Shown piece after piece: positions 7,381 to 16,080 of a DNA stretch of 64,000 nt; positions within the stretch are counted from its first letter, which is position 1, and every line of letters starts with the position of its first letter. The stretch lies in contig NZ_JAWDKD010000008.1 in NCBI RefSeq assembly GCF_032714475.1, forward strand, positions 79,658-143,657, written 5' to 3'. Source of the stretch: Methanolapillus africanus. GTDB taxonomy: Archaea > Halobacteriota > Methanosarcinia > Methanosarcinales > Methanosarcinaceae. Both the position numbers and the translations under genes were made by a program. Under the pieces are notes generated by a model. The model was not told the DNA's origin. It saw only the letters and a list, made by a program, of their open reading frames with translations, and did not search any database.

Positions 7381-9483
7381 TTAATGAATCAGTTTCAGAT
7401 GATCGACATCGGGTTCCAAGATTTCGCCTTTTTGGCGCATCTTATTGAGGGTAACTTCCATTTCTTCTTGGGAAATATTGGACTTTTCCGCTTCGGCAAA
7501 CACTTCTTTTCGAGAGGCTTTGCCGCCGGGCGTCCGCTCGGAAATGGTCCGGATGATGTCTTTAATAATGCCGATTTTGTCCCGCTGGGATTTGCTGATG
7601 CCCGACGCGATAATGTCGGCGTCCAGCTGTCCGGTGCTCGGGTCGATGCCGACGTTTTTGAGGCATTCCATCGTGATGTCCGTCGTCCGGATGGCGTCGT
7701 CCATTGTCACCCGGTTGCTGAGGCGCACGCGCGCGCTGGCTTCCGCCAAACGGACCAGTGCTTCCAACTGGCGGGCCGTCACCGGCACCGGCGTGTTTTT
7801 GCCTTCGCCTTGTTTACGGAGGCTCGTGTAAAAGTCAATTAAATGCGAACGGGCGTCCTCATCCATCACCGGATAAATGTTGCGGCGCGCGTAAGCGATA
7901 TATTTGCGGAGCAAATCCGGCGCAATGTCCGGGTTAATCGTAATCAATTGCGCATCAATCATTTCCTGCGTGATGTGCGACGCTGAGATGTTGTTTTTCT
8001 GCTGGATCAGTTCTCCGGCATAATGTGTTTGAAGGATGTGTCCGGCAATTTTCGAGTCCATCCGGCTTTCCGGAATATCGAGCAGAACGAAAATCAAGTC
8101 GAAACGGGAGAGCAGGGCCGGCGGCATATCAATCTGGTCGGCCAAACTTTCAAAGCGGTTGAACCGGCCGTAAACGGGGTTGGCCGCGCCGAGAAGCGAG
8201 CAGCGAGATTTTAAGGTCGCGATAATACCGGCTTTGGCAATGCTGATGGTTTGCTGTTCCATCGCTTCGTGAAGCGCGCTTTTGTCTTCGTCGCGCATTT
8301 TGTCCATTTCGTCAACGGCCGCAATGCCCATGTCAGCCATGACCAAGGCGCCGCCTTCGATTGTCCAGCGACCGTCGCCGAGTTCGTCGCGAACGGCAGC
8401 CGCCGTGAGACCGCTGGCGGACGCGCTTTTTCCGGACGCGAAGACACCGCGCGGCGAAAGCCGGATGATGTAGCGCAGCAACTGACTTTTCGCGACGCCG
8501 GGGTCGCCGACGAGAATAATATGAATGTCGCCGCGGACGCGCGATCCGTCGGGGAACGTTTTAACGACGCCCGAAAACAGCTGATACATGAGCGCTTTTT
8601 TGACGTGGTCGTTGCCGTAAATGGTCGGCGCAATCGAGCTGACGATCCGGTCGTAAATGTGGGGATCTTTGCTGAGCTTGATGATTTGGTCTTCTTCTTC
8701 GGCGGTGATGTCGAGTTCGTCAAATTCCTTATCGAGACGCTCGATTGAATTGGCTTCAAGAACCAAATCGTAATAGGTAGATTTTCCTTCCCGTAGCGGG
8801 CGCTGGACGGAACGGAGAATGCCATTGATGATGACGCGGTCGCCCGGAGAAACGAGACCGGTCATGTCGTCGGTAAAATTAATTTCAATGCTTTCGGGAT
8901 TGGAACCGCCTTTCAGGCTTTCGGGCGACTCCTGAATTTGTCCTTTTTGGGAGTCGATGAATTCGGATTGTTCCGCCATCAGTTTAAACGGTCCGCGTTT
9001 GCCGCAATTTTCATTTTCGCAGCCGGAATACGGTTCATCAAGTTTGGTGCCCGGCTGTTCGACGTACGTAATCGTGTCGCAGCGCATGCATTTAAAAGCC
9101 GCCTTTGTGATTCGGGGGCGGACTTCCGTTGCGCGGCGGATCATGCCTTCGACGGCGATGAATTTGGAAAGGTGCTTGCTGCGCAATTCCCGGATCGGGA
9201 TGCGGTTGGGGATATTGACGACGCGGACGTGAACGTTGTCAAAACCTTTGGCGAGCGGCAGATCGGTGTCTTTGAGCGCCATTTCAAGCGCCAGAATGAC
9301 GGTTTCCGGATCTTCGATGAGATCGGAGGCGATCGCGCGGTCATAAATTTCAAGATTATCGTAATTCACAACCAGGCTGCGCTTGTCGGGATAGTTGTTG
9401 GCGAGTTCCAAAACTTCGTCTTGGTAATACCGCTTCAAAAAATCTTTGAGTTTCTTATGCCATTTTTCGTCCGCAACAGCCAT
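7381..9483 (-). CDS. mcm: Replicative DNA helicase MCM
   Basis: Hexameric 3'-5' DNA helicase that unwinds the replication fork. The 700 residues contain the N-terminal OB region with a zinc site (CMRC about residue 110, then CENENC), the AAA+ core with Walker A GDPGVAKSQ, the MCM box IAAVDEMDKM and arginine finger LSRFDLIF, and a C-terminal winged-helix region ending in VTLNKMRQKGEI. Length and motifs are standard for archaeal MCM, and no intein is present. ATG 9483 is supported by GGTGA four bases upstream. The single minus-strand gene has about 250 bp of AT-rich upstream DNA. Confidence 0.97.
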   Translation of the reverse strand: MAVADEKWHKKLKDFLKRYYQDEVLELANNYPDKRSLVVNYDNLEIYDRAIASDLIEDPETVILALEMALKDTDLPLAKGFDNVHVRVVNIPNRIPIRELRSKHLSKFIAVEGMIRRATEVRPRITKAAFKCMRCDTITYVEQPGTKLDEPYSGCENENCGKRGPFKLMAEQSEFIDSQKGQIQESPESLKGGSNPESIEINFTDDMTGLVSPGDRVIINGILRSVQRPLREGKSTYYDLVLEANSIERLDKEFDELDITAEEEDQIIKLSKDPHIYDRIVSSIAPTIYGNDHVKKALMYQLFSGVVKTFPDGSRVRGDIHIILVGDPGVAKSQLLRYIIRLSPRGVFASGKSASASGLTAAAVRDELGDGRWTIEGGALVMADMGIAAVDEMDKMRDEDKSALHEAMEQQTISIAKAGIIATLKSRCSLLGAANPVYGRFNRFESLADQIDMPPALLSRFDLIFVLLDIPESRMDSKIAGHILQTHYAGELIQQKNNISASHITQEMIDAQLITINPDIAPDLLRKYIAYARRNIYPVMDEDARSHLIDFYTSLRKQGEGKNTPVPVTARQLEALVRLAEASARVRLSNRVTMDDAIRTTDITMECLKNVGIDPSTGQLDADIIASGISKSQRDKIGIIKDIIRTISERTPGGKASRKEVFAEAEKSNISQEEMEVTLNKMRQKGEILEPDVDHLKLIH

Positions 9484-9661
9484 TCTTTCACCAAAAACCG
9501 GCGCAAGAGTTGTTGCCGGATGAATTCAATTTGAATTAAAAATGTAAGACAAGAAAGTTCAAACCCTTTGATAAATCTTTTTAGTTCCTCTTTTGAAAGA
9601 TATAAATTTCAAATATAAATGAATCAGAATTGAATTGAAATTGCAACGTTTCAGGTTAAAA

Positions 9662-9672
9662 GTATTTATATG
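9662..9672 (+). promoter_or_regulatory. TATA-like box upstream of tRNA-Ser
   Basis: GTATTTATATG lies about 60 bp before the mature tRNA 5' end, which implies a leader of about 35 nt if it is used. The region 9484-9730 otherwise carries AT-rich spacer with a second TATA-like run near 9600. Confidence 0.4.
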
Positions 9673-9730
9673 AAAAACGGCATTTCAACGGACAGATTGA
9701 ATCCGAGATTCAACAATAATTTTTCACTGT

Positions 9731-9816
9731 GCCCGGTTAGTCTAGTGGTAAGGCGGTGGTCTCGAAAACCACTTCTTCATCGAAGAGCGCAAGTTCAAAT
9801 CCTGCATCGGGCGCCA
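9731..9816 (+). tRNA. tRNA-Ser (CGA anticodon)
   Basis: Folds as a class II tRNA: acceptor GCCCGGT pairs with ATCGGGC, anticodon stem GTGGT/ACCAC encloses CTCGAAA (anticodon CGA, reads UCG), a long variable arm TCTTC-atc-GAAGA is present, and the T loop is TTCAAAT. The discriminator G (9813) is followed by an encoded CCA. One A-C mismatch occurs in the T stem. Confidence 0.95.
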
Positions 9817-9865
9817 TACCTTTTTTGTGAGATTTCTGCGAGAGAATACTTTCTGTTTTATTTGG

Positions 9866-10660
9866 CGGACGGCATGCGCGCGCGTTATGGCGTGCATTTT
9901 CGTTTGGATTTCGAAAAACGTGGTGCATTTTTTGTTTTGTTTTTAAGTATCGGGTTCATTTTTTACTTTTTCATTTTTTAATTTGGTGACCGCTTTTCGT
10001 TTTGTTTTCTTTTTTGTTTCAGATCCATCTTTTTCATTATCCCAAACAAACCATCCCGCTTAAACAGACGCCTTTGGCGTCTGTTTAAGCGGATACCGCA
10101 CGCAATTGGGATTGGAATAGCTACCGCAGGTGCATATTGGAACAAGTGAACAACTGTATTGTTGGAAACAGAGAGGGGCAAAACGGTGTCAAGTAAACAA
10201 CTGTATTGTTAGAAAACAGAAGGTGCAAAACAGTACCAAGTAAAACCTGTATTGTTAGAAACAGAAGGTGCAAAACAGTACCAAGTAAAACCTGTATTGT
10301 TAGAAACAGAAGGTGCAAAACAGTACCAAGTAAAACCCGTATTGTTAGAAACAGTTGGTGAAAAACGGTAACAAGAAAAACGTGTATTGTTGGAACAGAA
10401 GATGCAATCTGAAATCTAAAAACAGTCACCCGTAGGTGCAATCTGTAACTATAAAACAGTAGCTGCAATCTGAACTGTAAATTGGAATGTATCTGCTAAT
10501 CGGATTCCGCAAAATACAGACGCAAAGCGTCTGATTTTGCGGGATGGTTTGCACGATTTGAAAAAATGTGGGTTGATTTACTTGAATTTGAAAAAAAGAG
10601 GAGAATGAATCTTTAAAAATCGAGAAAATGTGTCGCCATAACGCGCGCGGTGCCGCCCAC
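9866..10660. repeat. Composite intergenic repeat with core copies at both ends
   Basis: Left core GCGCGCGTTATGG (9876-9891) follows tRNA-Ser; right core reversed (10634-10650) follows the MoaD-like gene. Inside are a 37-bp palindrome CCGCTTAAACAGACGCC... (10056-10092), about five tandem 45-bp units (CCTGTATTGTTAGAAACAG plus AAGGTGCAAAACAGTACCAAGT, about 10155-10395), shorter TGAAATCTAAAAACAGTCACC units, and a second palindrome ACAGACGCAAAGCGTCTG (10508-10543) with flank GGGATGGTTTGC. No gene is supported in this 850-bp stretch. Confidence 0.85.
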
Positions 10661-10674
10661 CAAAAAAGAAAAAG

Positions 10675-10953
10675 TTATCCTCCGGAAACCGGCGGATAAA
10701 GCAGGATTTCATCGCCGTCTTTCGGGAAATACGACGCTGCCGATTCGCAGACAACTCTTTTTTTGTTAACCTGAATCATAATATTTCGGCGCAAATGTCC
10801 CGAACAATCAAAGAGAAGAGAACCACCGTCATCGCTTTTGAGCGAAAACTGACGCAGAATCTCTTTTAAATCCGTATTTTCAGGAACGTCCGATTCCGTT
10901 TTTTCGGGAAAATATTCCCGCAGGCGTCCGTAAGCTAAAATTGTGACTTTCAT
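10675..10953 (-). CDS. MoaD/ThiS-family ubiquitin-like sulfur-carrier protein
   Basis: A 92-residue beta-grasp protein ending in the diagnostic PPVSGG, whose C-terminal Gly-Gly is adenylated and then thiocarboxylated. Opening MKVTILAYGRLREYFPE and FPKDGDEILLYPPVSGG are typical of MoaD and of archaeal SAMP proteins. ATG 10953 overlaps the stop of the E1-like gene in ATGA, so the pair is translationally coupled. It could donate sulfur to molybdopterin, to tRNA thiolation (see the TtuA-like gene at 60342) or act as a protein modifier; sequence alone cannot separate these. Confidence 0.9.
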   Translation of the reverse strand: MKVTILAYGRLREYFPEKTESDVPENTDLKEILRQFSLKSDDGGSLLFDCSGHLRRNIMIQVNKKRVVCESAASYFPKDGDEILLYPPVSGG

Positions 10954-11726
10954 TTGTTTTCCCCGTTACATTTGCCGCAAACCGGACAGCAGTCGTCTTT
11001 TTCAAATTCGATTTGATCGAAAGAATTCGTGAGTCCGTCCCAGATTAATAATTTTCCCGAAAGCAGCTCGCCTTTTTTTGTAATGTATTTGACCACTTCG
11101 TTGGCTTCCAATGACCCAATCACGCCGCAAACAGTTCCAGAAATCGGAAACTTTTCCGGTTTTGCCGGTGTTCCTGTCTTTCCCACATTTTCCGGCAACT
11201 CGCAGCTTGAATTGGATTCGTCAGCCGGAAACGCACAAAAGAAACACGGACCATCCGGCAGAAAAACAGACACCTGCCCCGAAAAACCGTAAACGGCCGC
11301 ATGGAAATACGGCAGACGGCTATTGAAAGCGAATTTGGCCAAAACCCGGCGCGTTTCGTCGTTGTCCAGCGCGTCGACGATGATTCCGGCACCGCCGGTC
11401 AACTCGGACACATTTTTGTCCGTCAACTTTTCGCAAACAGGCAGAACTGTGATGTGCGGATTTTGGGACGACAACTTCTCGGATCCGGAAACGGCTTTTT
11501 GCCGGCCGATATCTTTTTCGTGATGCAGAAATTGGCGGTTTAAATTCGTTTCATCGACCGCGTCAAAATCCAATAAAATTATTTTTCCGACGCCGGCCGC
11601 CGCCAAATATGTCGCGACGGGCGAGCCGAGGCCGCCGGCTCCGGCAATGAAAACGCAAGCCTCGGAAAGGGCTTTTTGACCGCTTTCTCCGAAGAGCGGC
11701 ATTTGACGGGAATATCGGGGAATCAT
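10950..11726 (-). CDS. E1-like adenylyltransferase (MoeB/ThiF/HesA family)
   Basis: Activates the C-terminus of the downstream ubiquitin-like protein by adenylation. The nucleotide fold is at residues 27-36 (GAGGLGSPVATYLAAAG), followed by LDFDAVDETNLNRQFLH, which carries the conserved Asp and Arg residues. Two CxxC pairs (CFFC and CCPVC) form the structural zinc site; a cysteine in GTVCGVIG is near the usual catalytic loop. 258 residues is the length of MoeB/ThiF without a rhodanese domain. TATA-like boxes on the minus strand at about 11775-11807 suggest that the two-gene operon begins here. Confidence 0.92.
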   Translation of the reverse strand: MIPRYSRQMPLFGESGQKALSEACVFIAGAGGLGSPVATYLAAAGVGKIILLDFDAVDETNLNRQFLHHEKDIGRQKAVSGSEKLSSQNPHITVLPVCEKLTDKNVSELTGGAGIIVDALDNDETRRVLAKFAFNSRLPYFHAAVYGFSGQVSVFLPDGPCFFCAFPADESNSSCELPENVGKTGTPAKPEKFPISGTVCGVIGSLEANEVVKYITKKGELLSGKLLIWDGLTNSFDQIEFEKDDCCPVCGKCNGENK

Positions 11727-11771
11727 GAGAAGTCTCTCAATTATTATTTTGAAAAATTATTTTGAAAATTA

Positions 11772-11808
11772 TCAACATATAAACAAACAACCGGCAATAT
11801 ATAAACAA
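11772..11808 (-). promoter_or_regulatory. TATA-like boxes upstream of the E1-like gene
   Basis: Minus-strand GTTTATATG (about 11774-11784) and GTTTATATATT (about 11797-11807) lie 50-80 bases before the E1 start. Either fits an archaeal TATA element; which one is used cannot be told. Confidence 0.4.
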
Positions 11809-11835
11809 CCGACAACGAATAAGCAGACCAGGATA

Positions 11836-12222
11836 TCAATCGGTTTTACAAAAATCTGACCCTTCCATCGCAAACTGTTTGTAAACGGCGCAGCCCGGAC
11901 ACAAGCAGGAATCGTTGCCTTCAACATCAGCCCCGGCACAGCCGATTGTTTTGTTGCCGTCGTCGCCGGAACCATATGTCGGACAGGCGCCTTTGGCGCA
12001 ATACATAATGATTCCAACGGCCGGACGCAGCGAACAAACCGGACACAAACAAACCTTGGAGTGATGGAATGACGCACAGACCCCGAAGTAGCGGCCGAAT
12101 TTTTGGGGATTGATTTCATCTCCGCGTTCGGTTTCACATTCAGTTTTGCATTCGGCTCCACATGCATTTTCGCATTCGGTTTCACATTCGTTTTTGTTTT
12201 CCGGTTCCGGCATAATCATCAT
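11836..12222 (-). CDS. Cysteine-rich DUF2769-like protein
   Basis: 128 residues with an acidic, Cys-rich N-terminal third made of repeated ECxTEC units, then CLCPVCSLRP, YCAKGACPTYG and SCLCPGCAVYK, a set of CxxC pairs likely to hold metal. The second half resembles DUF2769, found in methanogens; function unknown. The start is taken at ATG 12222, which overlaps the TGA of the HIT gene; ATGs at 12219 and 12213 are alternatives. Translational coupling with the HIT hydrolase is likely. The N-terminal Cys/Glu repeats may be a lineage-specific addition. Confidence 0.75.
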   Translation of the reverse strand: MMIMPEPENKNECETECENACGAECKTECETERGDEINPQKFGRYFGVCASFHHSKVCLCPVCSLRPAVGIIMYCAKGACPTYGSGDDGNKTIGCAGADVEGNDSCLCPGCAVYKQFAMEGSDFCKTD

Positions 12223-12638
12223 TTCAGGATTTCTTTTTGAACGATGGCGAGATAAGCCATATCTTTGTCTTCGGGCGTACACGAACTGACAATCGAGTGC
12301 ATGGAGCCGCCGCCGTCGCCGTTGTAACGCGGAATGATATGAATGTGCGTGTGCATGACGGTTTGTCCGGCGGCCTCGTAGACGTTTGTGCCGATGGAAA
12401 GTCCGTCTGCTTTCAAATTCTTGTGGATTTTCTTGGAAACGGCGTTTACAAACGCAAACAAATCGCCGGCGTCAGTCTCGGACATCTCGACAAAAGCCGC
12501 GGAATGCTTTTTCGGAATCACGACCGTATGTCCTTTGGAACACGGATGAATGTCCAAAAACGCCAAATAGTTGTCGTCTTCCGCAATTTTCAGGCCCGGA
12601 ATTTCACCGGCTGCGATTTTACAAAACAAGCAATCCAT
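12219..12638 (-). CDS. HIT-family (histidine triad) nucleotide hydrolase
   Basis: Small nucleotide phosphoramidase or hydrolase. DCLFCKIAAGEIPG at the N-terminus (zinc-type Cys pair) and the histidine triad HTHIHIIPR around residue 95 are diagnostic of the HINT/PKCI branch; 139 residues is the usual length. The physiological substrate is not known. GAGGG lies upstream of ATG 12638. It is the first gene of a two-gene unit with the DUF2769-like protein. Confidence 0.93.
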   Translation of the reverse strand: MDCLFCKIAAGEIPGLKIAEDDNYLAFLDIHPCSKGHTVVIPKKHSAAFVEMSETDAGDLFAFVNAVSKKIHKNLKADGLSIGTNVYEAAGQTVMHTHIHIIPRYNGDGGGSMHSIVSSCTPEDKDMAYLAIVQKEILK

Positions 12639-12820
12639 ATTTATCCCTCAATAATCCATTCACAAAGAAAATAATCAATTATAGAATATAGAATTAATCG
12701 GATTCATTGATTTAAATCTTTATTATAACAATATAATTTTATATATTATTAAGAATTTTAATAATAGAATTACTGATTATTTGTTTTATCCATTGAAAAT
12801 ACACCACAGGAGAGAGAAAA

Positions 12821-13426
12821 TTGAAAATACTCGTCATGTCCGACACCCACATTCCGAAACTTGAGTCGTCCGAAATTGCAGCTGTCGCTGACGCCTCCGA
12901 TTTTCCGATGTTTCCGGAAATCATGCGGGAAAAAATGAAAGAAGCCGACATTATTGTTCACGCCGGCGACTTTGAATCCAAAGAGATTTTCGATTTATTT
13001 GAAAAAACCGGAAAGCTGAAAGCCGTTTACGGGAACAATGACGGCAAAGAAATACAAGCCAAAATCCCCGAAAGGTTGGTTTTTGAAGAAAACGGCGTCA
13101 AGTTCGGCGTCATTCACCAAGCCGGCATTTCCCTCAACGAAAACACCGCCCGCTGGTATCTGGCGCAGGAAATGGGCGTCGACGTCCTTCTTTTCGGGCA
13201 CATTCACACGCCCATGATTGACGAATACCACGGCAAATATCTGATTTGCCCCGGATCGCCGATTAAAGCACGCATGTCCGACCCATCCGTTGTTGAAATT
13301 GAGTTGGATGAAACAAAGCCGGGCGTCGTCGGCGATATTCGAGTCATTCCTGTTGGTGCGGCAGCTTGCGGATATTTGAAATTCAGAAATCAACTGGAAG
13401 AGGAAAAAGAGAAAGGAGAGAAGTAA
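12821..13426 (+). CDS. Metallophosphoesterase (YfcE/MJ0936-like)
   Basis: Calcineurin-like phosphodiesterase with a two-metal centre: DTHIPK (residues 8-13), HAGDFESKE, GNNDGKE, VIHQAG and GHIHTP are the five metal-binding motifs in order. The length of 201 residues includes an insert between the first two motifs. The start is TTG at 12821, with AGGAGA seven bases upstream; no earlier ATG is in frame. The substrate is unknown; homologues act on bis-p-nitrophenyl phosphate or cyclic nucleotides. It is a monocistronic gene, convergent with the radical SAM gene. Confidence 0.92.
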   Translation: MKILVMSDTHIPKLESSEIAAVADASDFPMFPEIMREKMKEADIIVHAGDFESKEIFDLFEKTGKLKAVYGNNDGKEIQAKIPERLVFEENGVKFGVIHQAGISLNENTARWYLAQEMGVDVLLFGHIHTPMIDEYHGKYLICPGSPIKARMSDPSVVEIELDETKPGVVGDIRVIPVGAAACGYLKFRNQLEEEKEKGEK

Positions 13427-13437
13427 TTAAGGAGATA

Positions 13438-13493
13438 ATTACCTAAATTTATCATAATTACCATCAAGGGTAATCATTTGAAATTTAGGTAAT
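13438..13493. terminator. Nested hairpin between convergent genes
   Basis: Outer arms ATTACCTAAATTT (13438-13450) and AAATTTAGGTAAT (13481-13493) enclose an inner stem ATTACC/GGTAAT (13457-13474). It lies between the stops of the phosphoesterase and the radical SAM gene and could serve both strands. Archaeal termination usually relies on U-tracts, so the role is inferred from position. Confidence 0.5.
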
Positions 13494-13524
13494 CGTCTTA
13501 AATTAAAAATTGAAGAAACCATTT

Positions 13525-15288
13525 TCAATCGTCAAAAACCACAAATTTTTCAATCAATCTCCCATGCGGACTTCTTAAAATCAAATCTTCTTTTCCCGAA
13601 TACGGCCGCATGCGAATCACTTCTTCCGCCATCGCTGCATTCAGCCCGGGCAATTCTTTGAGCATGCCGGCAGTTACGGCATTGATATTGACCGGATACG
13701 GAATTCCGGAAACGGAACGGTAGCCGTGACCGGTAATCATAATGTCGTAAAATTGATTGAGATCTAATTTTCCGTGAACGCCGACCAATAACGGATACGT
13801 ACCGAATTGACGGCCAAATGTGATGTCGGATTTGGCTTGCGTATCATGAACTTCCATGAACACGTCTTTGAGAACGGTACCGACCGGAACGACGCGGCGC
13901 AGCATGGGCAAATCGATTTCTTTTCGGATTTGTTCCTTGTAATCTTTGAAATATTTGTTCTGCGTCGATTGATTTTGTTTTGAACGGGAACGGTTGTGAT
14001 TGTGACCGGCTGCTGATTCCGGCGCGGCGGACAAATTCTCATAAATCGGCGTTTTCGGAAAAGCCATCACTTGCCGAATATTGATGCGGCGAAGCATGAG
14101 GCCTTCATCGTAAACTTGTTTTAAGAATTCGGCGTTCAACTGAAACGTTTTTTTGGTTTCGCCCGTGAGCCCGTGAACAAAATTGACGCCCGGCAGAATT
14201 TCAGGCATGCCGTTTTCCCCGCGTTTGGCGCCTATTTCGTTGACCAAACGGATGGCTGCCAGAACTTGATCGGCCGACGCTTTTAAGTTGTTGGCAGAAA
14301 TGACGGCCGGATCGGCGCTTTCCAAACCCATTGCAATAACGTCGCCGGGCGTATGATATTTGACAATCGTCCTTAAAATTTCAGCGGACTCGTCCGGAAA
14401 TTCGGCAATCGTAATCGGGTTTCCGTTGTCCATGTGAAGCGTCAGCAGGTCCGGCGCAACGCGTCGGATACCGGCATATAATTTTTCGATTGCTTCCGGA
14501 TTGGGTTTTAAAACTTGCCCGCCGGTATCAATGCCTTTGTAAGCAAACAGATCCGGCTGGCGGCCGAGGCGGAAATGCCGGACGCCGGCACCGTAAAGTT
14601 GTTCGACTTCGGCGATGATGTCGTCCTCTTCCCGGAAATCGGGGCGGCCGTAGAAGGATTCCGTGCAAAATGAACAATGCTTCTTTCGGCCGCAGCCGCG
14701 GTAAGTTTCGATTTCGCAGATGATGTTTGGAAAATTCGGATGTTGGCGGGCAATAAATGCGCCGTTTTTTGACCAGCGGGCGATTTCATCGGTGGTGCGG
14801 TAGCGGTGAACCAAATCGCCGCTGCTGTTTTGATTTAAATTTTTATTTTTAAAATAATCATAAACAAAACTTTCAATATCGTTTTTGGCGATCAACACGT
14901 CTTTTTGCAAAAACAATTCCGTTTCCGTCGCCGTTTTGCCGCCTTCCTGCGAATAGCCGAGACGGATCGGACCGCCCAGCATTTTGATGCCGCCGGACAG
15001 GCGGAAAAGTGCGCGGATTTCTTCGTCCGTGATCGGAACGCCGGTCAAATACTTGCCGGGAACGGTCATTCCGGAAATAATAATCAAACAATCTGCGGTT
15101 TTGAATGTTTCCGCGGTTTCTTTGCCGGCTTTTCGGACTTGGTCGATTGTCAGATAGAGGATGTCCTCTTCGGAAAAGCCGACATCGAGAAACGCGCCGG
15201 CGACGTAGCGCGGGTAGGGTGAAAGGTAAGGCGGGACGCCGAAACAGGCGGGTTCGTCCACATAGCCGTCTAAAATGATGATTTTCAT
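13525..15288 (-). CDS. Radical SAM protein with C-terminal helix-hairpin-helix (COG1031-like)
   Basis: Iron-sulfur enzyme that cleaves S-adenosylmethionine; the substrate is unknown. The cluster region is YRGCGRKKHCSFC (about residue 200), followed by RLGRQPDLFAYKG and GLESADP strands of the barrel. The last 60 residues (VTAGMLKELPGLNAAMAEEVIRM) form helix-hairpin-helix motifs that usually bind nucleic acid, the hallmark of COG1031. ATG 15288 (MKIIILDG) is chosen because homologous radical SAM proteins start with this beta strand; an in-frame ATG at 15333 would add a Lys/Phe leader. 587 residues with a Asn/Gln/Ser-rich insert near residue 440. Confidence 0.87.
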   Translation of the reverse strand: MKIIILDGYVDEPACFGVPPYLSPYPRYVAGAFLDVGFSEEDILYLTIDQVRKAGKETAETFKTADCLIIISGMTVPGKYLTGVPITDEEIRALFRLSGGIKMLGGPIRLGYSQEGGKTATETELFLQKDVLIAKNDIESFVYDYFKNKNLNQNSSGDLVHRYRTTDEIARWSKNGAFIARQHPNFPNIICEIETYRGCGRKKHCSFCTESFYGRPDFREEDDIIAEVEQLYGAGVRHFRLGRQPDLFAYKGIDTGGQVLKPNPEAIEKLYAGIRRVAPDLLTLHMDNGNPITIAEFPDESAEILRTIVKYHTPGDVIAMGLESADPAVISANNLKASADQVLAAIRLVNEIGAKRGENGMPEILPGVNFVHGLTGETKKTFQLNAEFLKQVYDEGLMLRRINIRQVMAFPKTPIYENLSAAPESAAGHNHNRSRSKQNQSTQNKYFKDYKEQIRKEIDLPMLRRVVPVGTVLKDVFMEVHDTQAKSDITFGRQFGTYPLLVGVHGKLDLNQFYDIMITGHGYRSVSGIPYPVNINAVTAGMLKELPGLNAAMAEEVIRMRPYSGKEDLILRSPHGRLIEKFVVFDD

Positions 15289-15395
15289 AGAAACGAAGAA
15301 TAGAAGCGTACCCCTTTTATTAATGTTTTTCACAATTTCCCAGGATTCATGGATTCATGAATACATTTATCTATTTTTCACTCTTTTTTGGATTC

Positions 15396-15857
15396 ATGCC
15401 GACGATTGGAATTGCAGATACGACTTTTGCGCGCTACAACATGGGCGCCGCCGCCGTGGATGAACTGAAAAATTCGATTTCCGCCAAAATTATCCGGGTG
15501 ACCGTTCCGGGCGTCAAAGATTTGCCGGTGGCAGCCAAAAAACTGCTGGAGGAACAGCAGTGCGATATTGTGATGGTTCTCGGAATGCCGGGACGCCAGC
15601 CGCAGGACAAAGTTTGCGCGCATGAGGCGTCGCAAGGTATTATTTTGGCGCAGCTCATGACCAACAAACATATTATCGAGGTTTTCGTTCACGAAGATGA
15701 GGGAAAAGACGATAAGGAACTCGCTTTTTTAATGGAAATGCGGTCGCGCGAACATGCTCAAAACGTCATTAAAATGCTCACTAATCCGGAAAAAATGATC
15801 AAGGAAGCCGGAACCGGACAGCGCGAAGGTTTTAAAGATGCGAAGCCGCTTCAATGA
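15396..15857 (+). CDS. ribC: Riboflavin synthase, archaeal type
   Basis: Makes riboflavin from two molecules of 6,7-dimethyl-8-ribityllumazine, the product of the next gene. MPTIGIADTTFARYNMGA, VPGVKDLPVAAKKLL and LGMPGRQPQDKVCAHEASQG are the hallmarks of the archaeal enzyme, which is related to lumazine synthase and unlike bacterial RibE. The start is set at ATG 15396 because it gives the family N-terminus at once; the frame is open to 15357. 153 residues is normal. F420 and flavin demand in methanogens explains the pairing with lumazine synthase. Confidence 0.93.
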   Translation: MPTIGIADTTFARYNMGAAAVDELKNSISAKIIRVTVPGVKDLPVAAKKLLEEQQCDIVMVLGMPGRQPQDKVCAHEASQGIILAQLMTNKHIIEVFVHEDEGKDDKELAFLMEMRSREHAQNVIKMLTNPEKMIKEAGTGQREGFKDAKPLQ

Positions 15858-15957
15858 TGGAGAGACTTTTTTTATCCTTTTATTTTTTATGTTTTTATTT
15901 TTTATGTTTTTATTGACTCGATAATTATAATTCCCGAAATAACCGGCGGGTTGACAA

Positions 15958-15969
15958 CATATATAAATG
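15958..15969 (+). promoter_or_regulatory. TATA-like box upstream of lumazine synthase
   Basis: CATATATAAATG lies about 110 bp before the lumazine synthase ATG in an AT-rich spacer and suggests that ribH has its own promoter apart from ribC. Confidence 0.45.
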
Positions 15970-16080
15970 TTCAATCGTAAGTACAAACAGTTTTTATCCG
16001 ATTCATATTTAAAATTCAAAATTTTATTTTGTCAATAAATTTCAATCAAATAAATTTTCAAAATTAAATGGAGTAATCAC

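Noticed and set aside
9670..9981. 103-codon open frame through tRNA-Ser and the repeat
   Set aside because: It spans a complete tRNA and a repeat core; coding is not credible.
10155..10395. Regular 45-bp repeats considered as a CRISPR array
   Set aside because: The units abut each other without unique spacers, and no cas genes are nearby; this is a tandem array.
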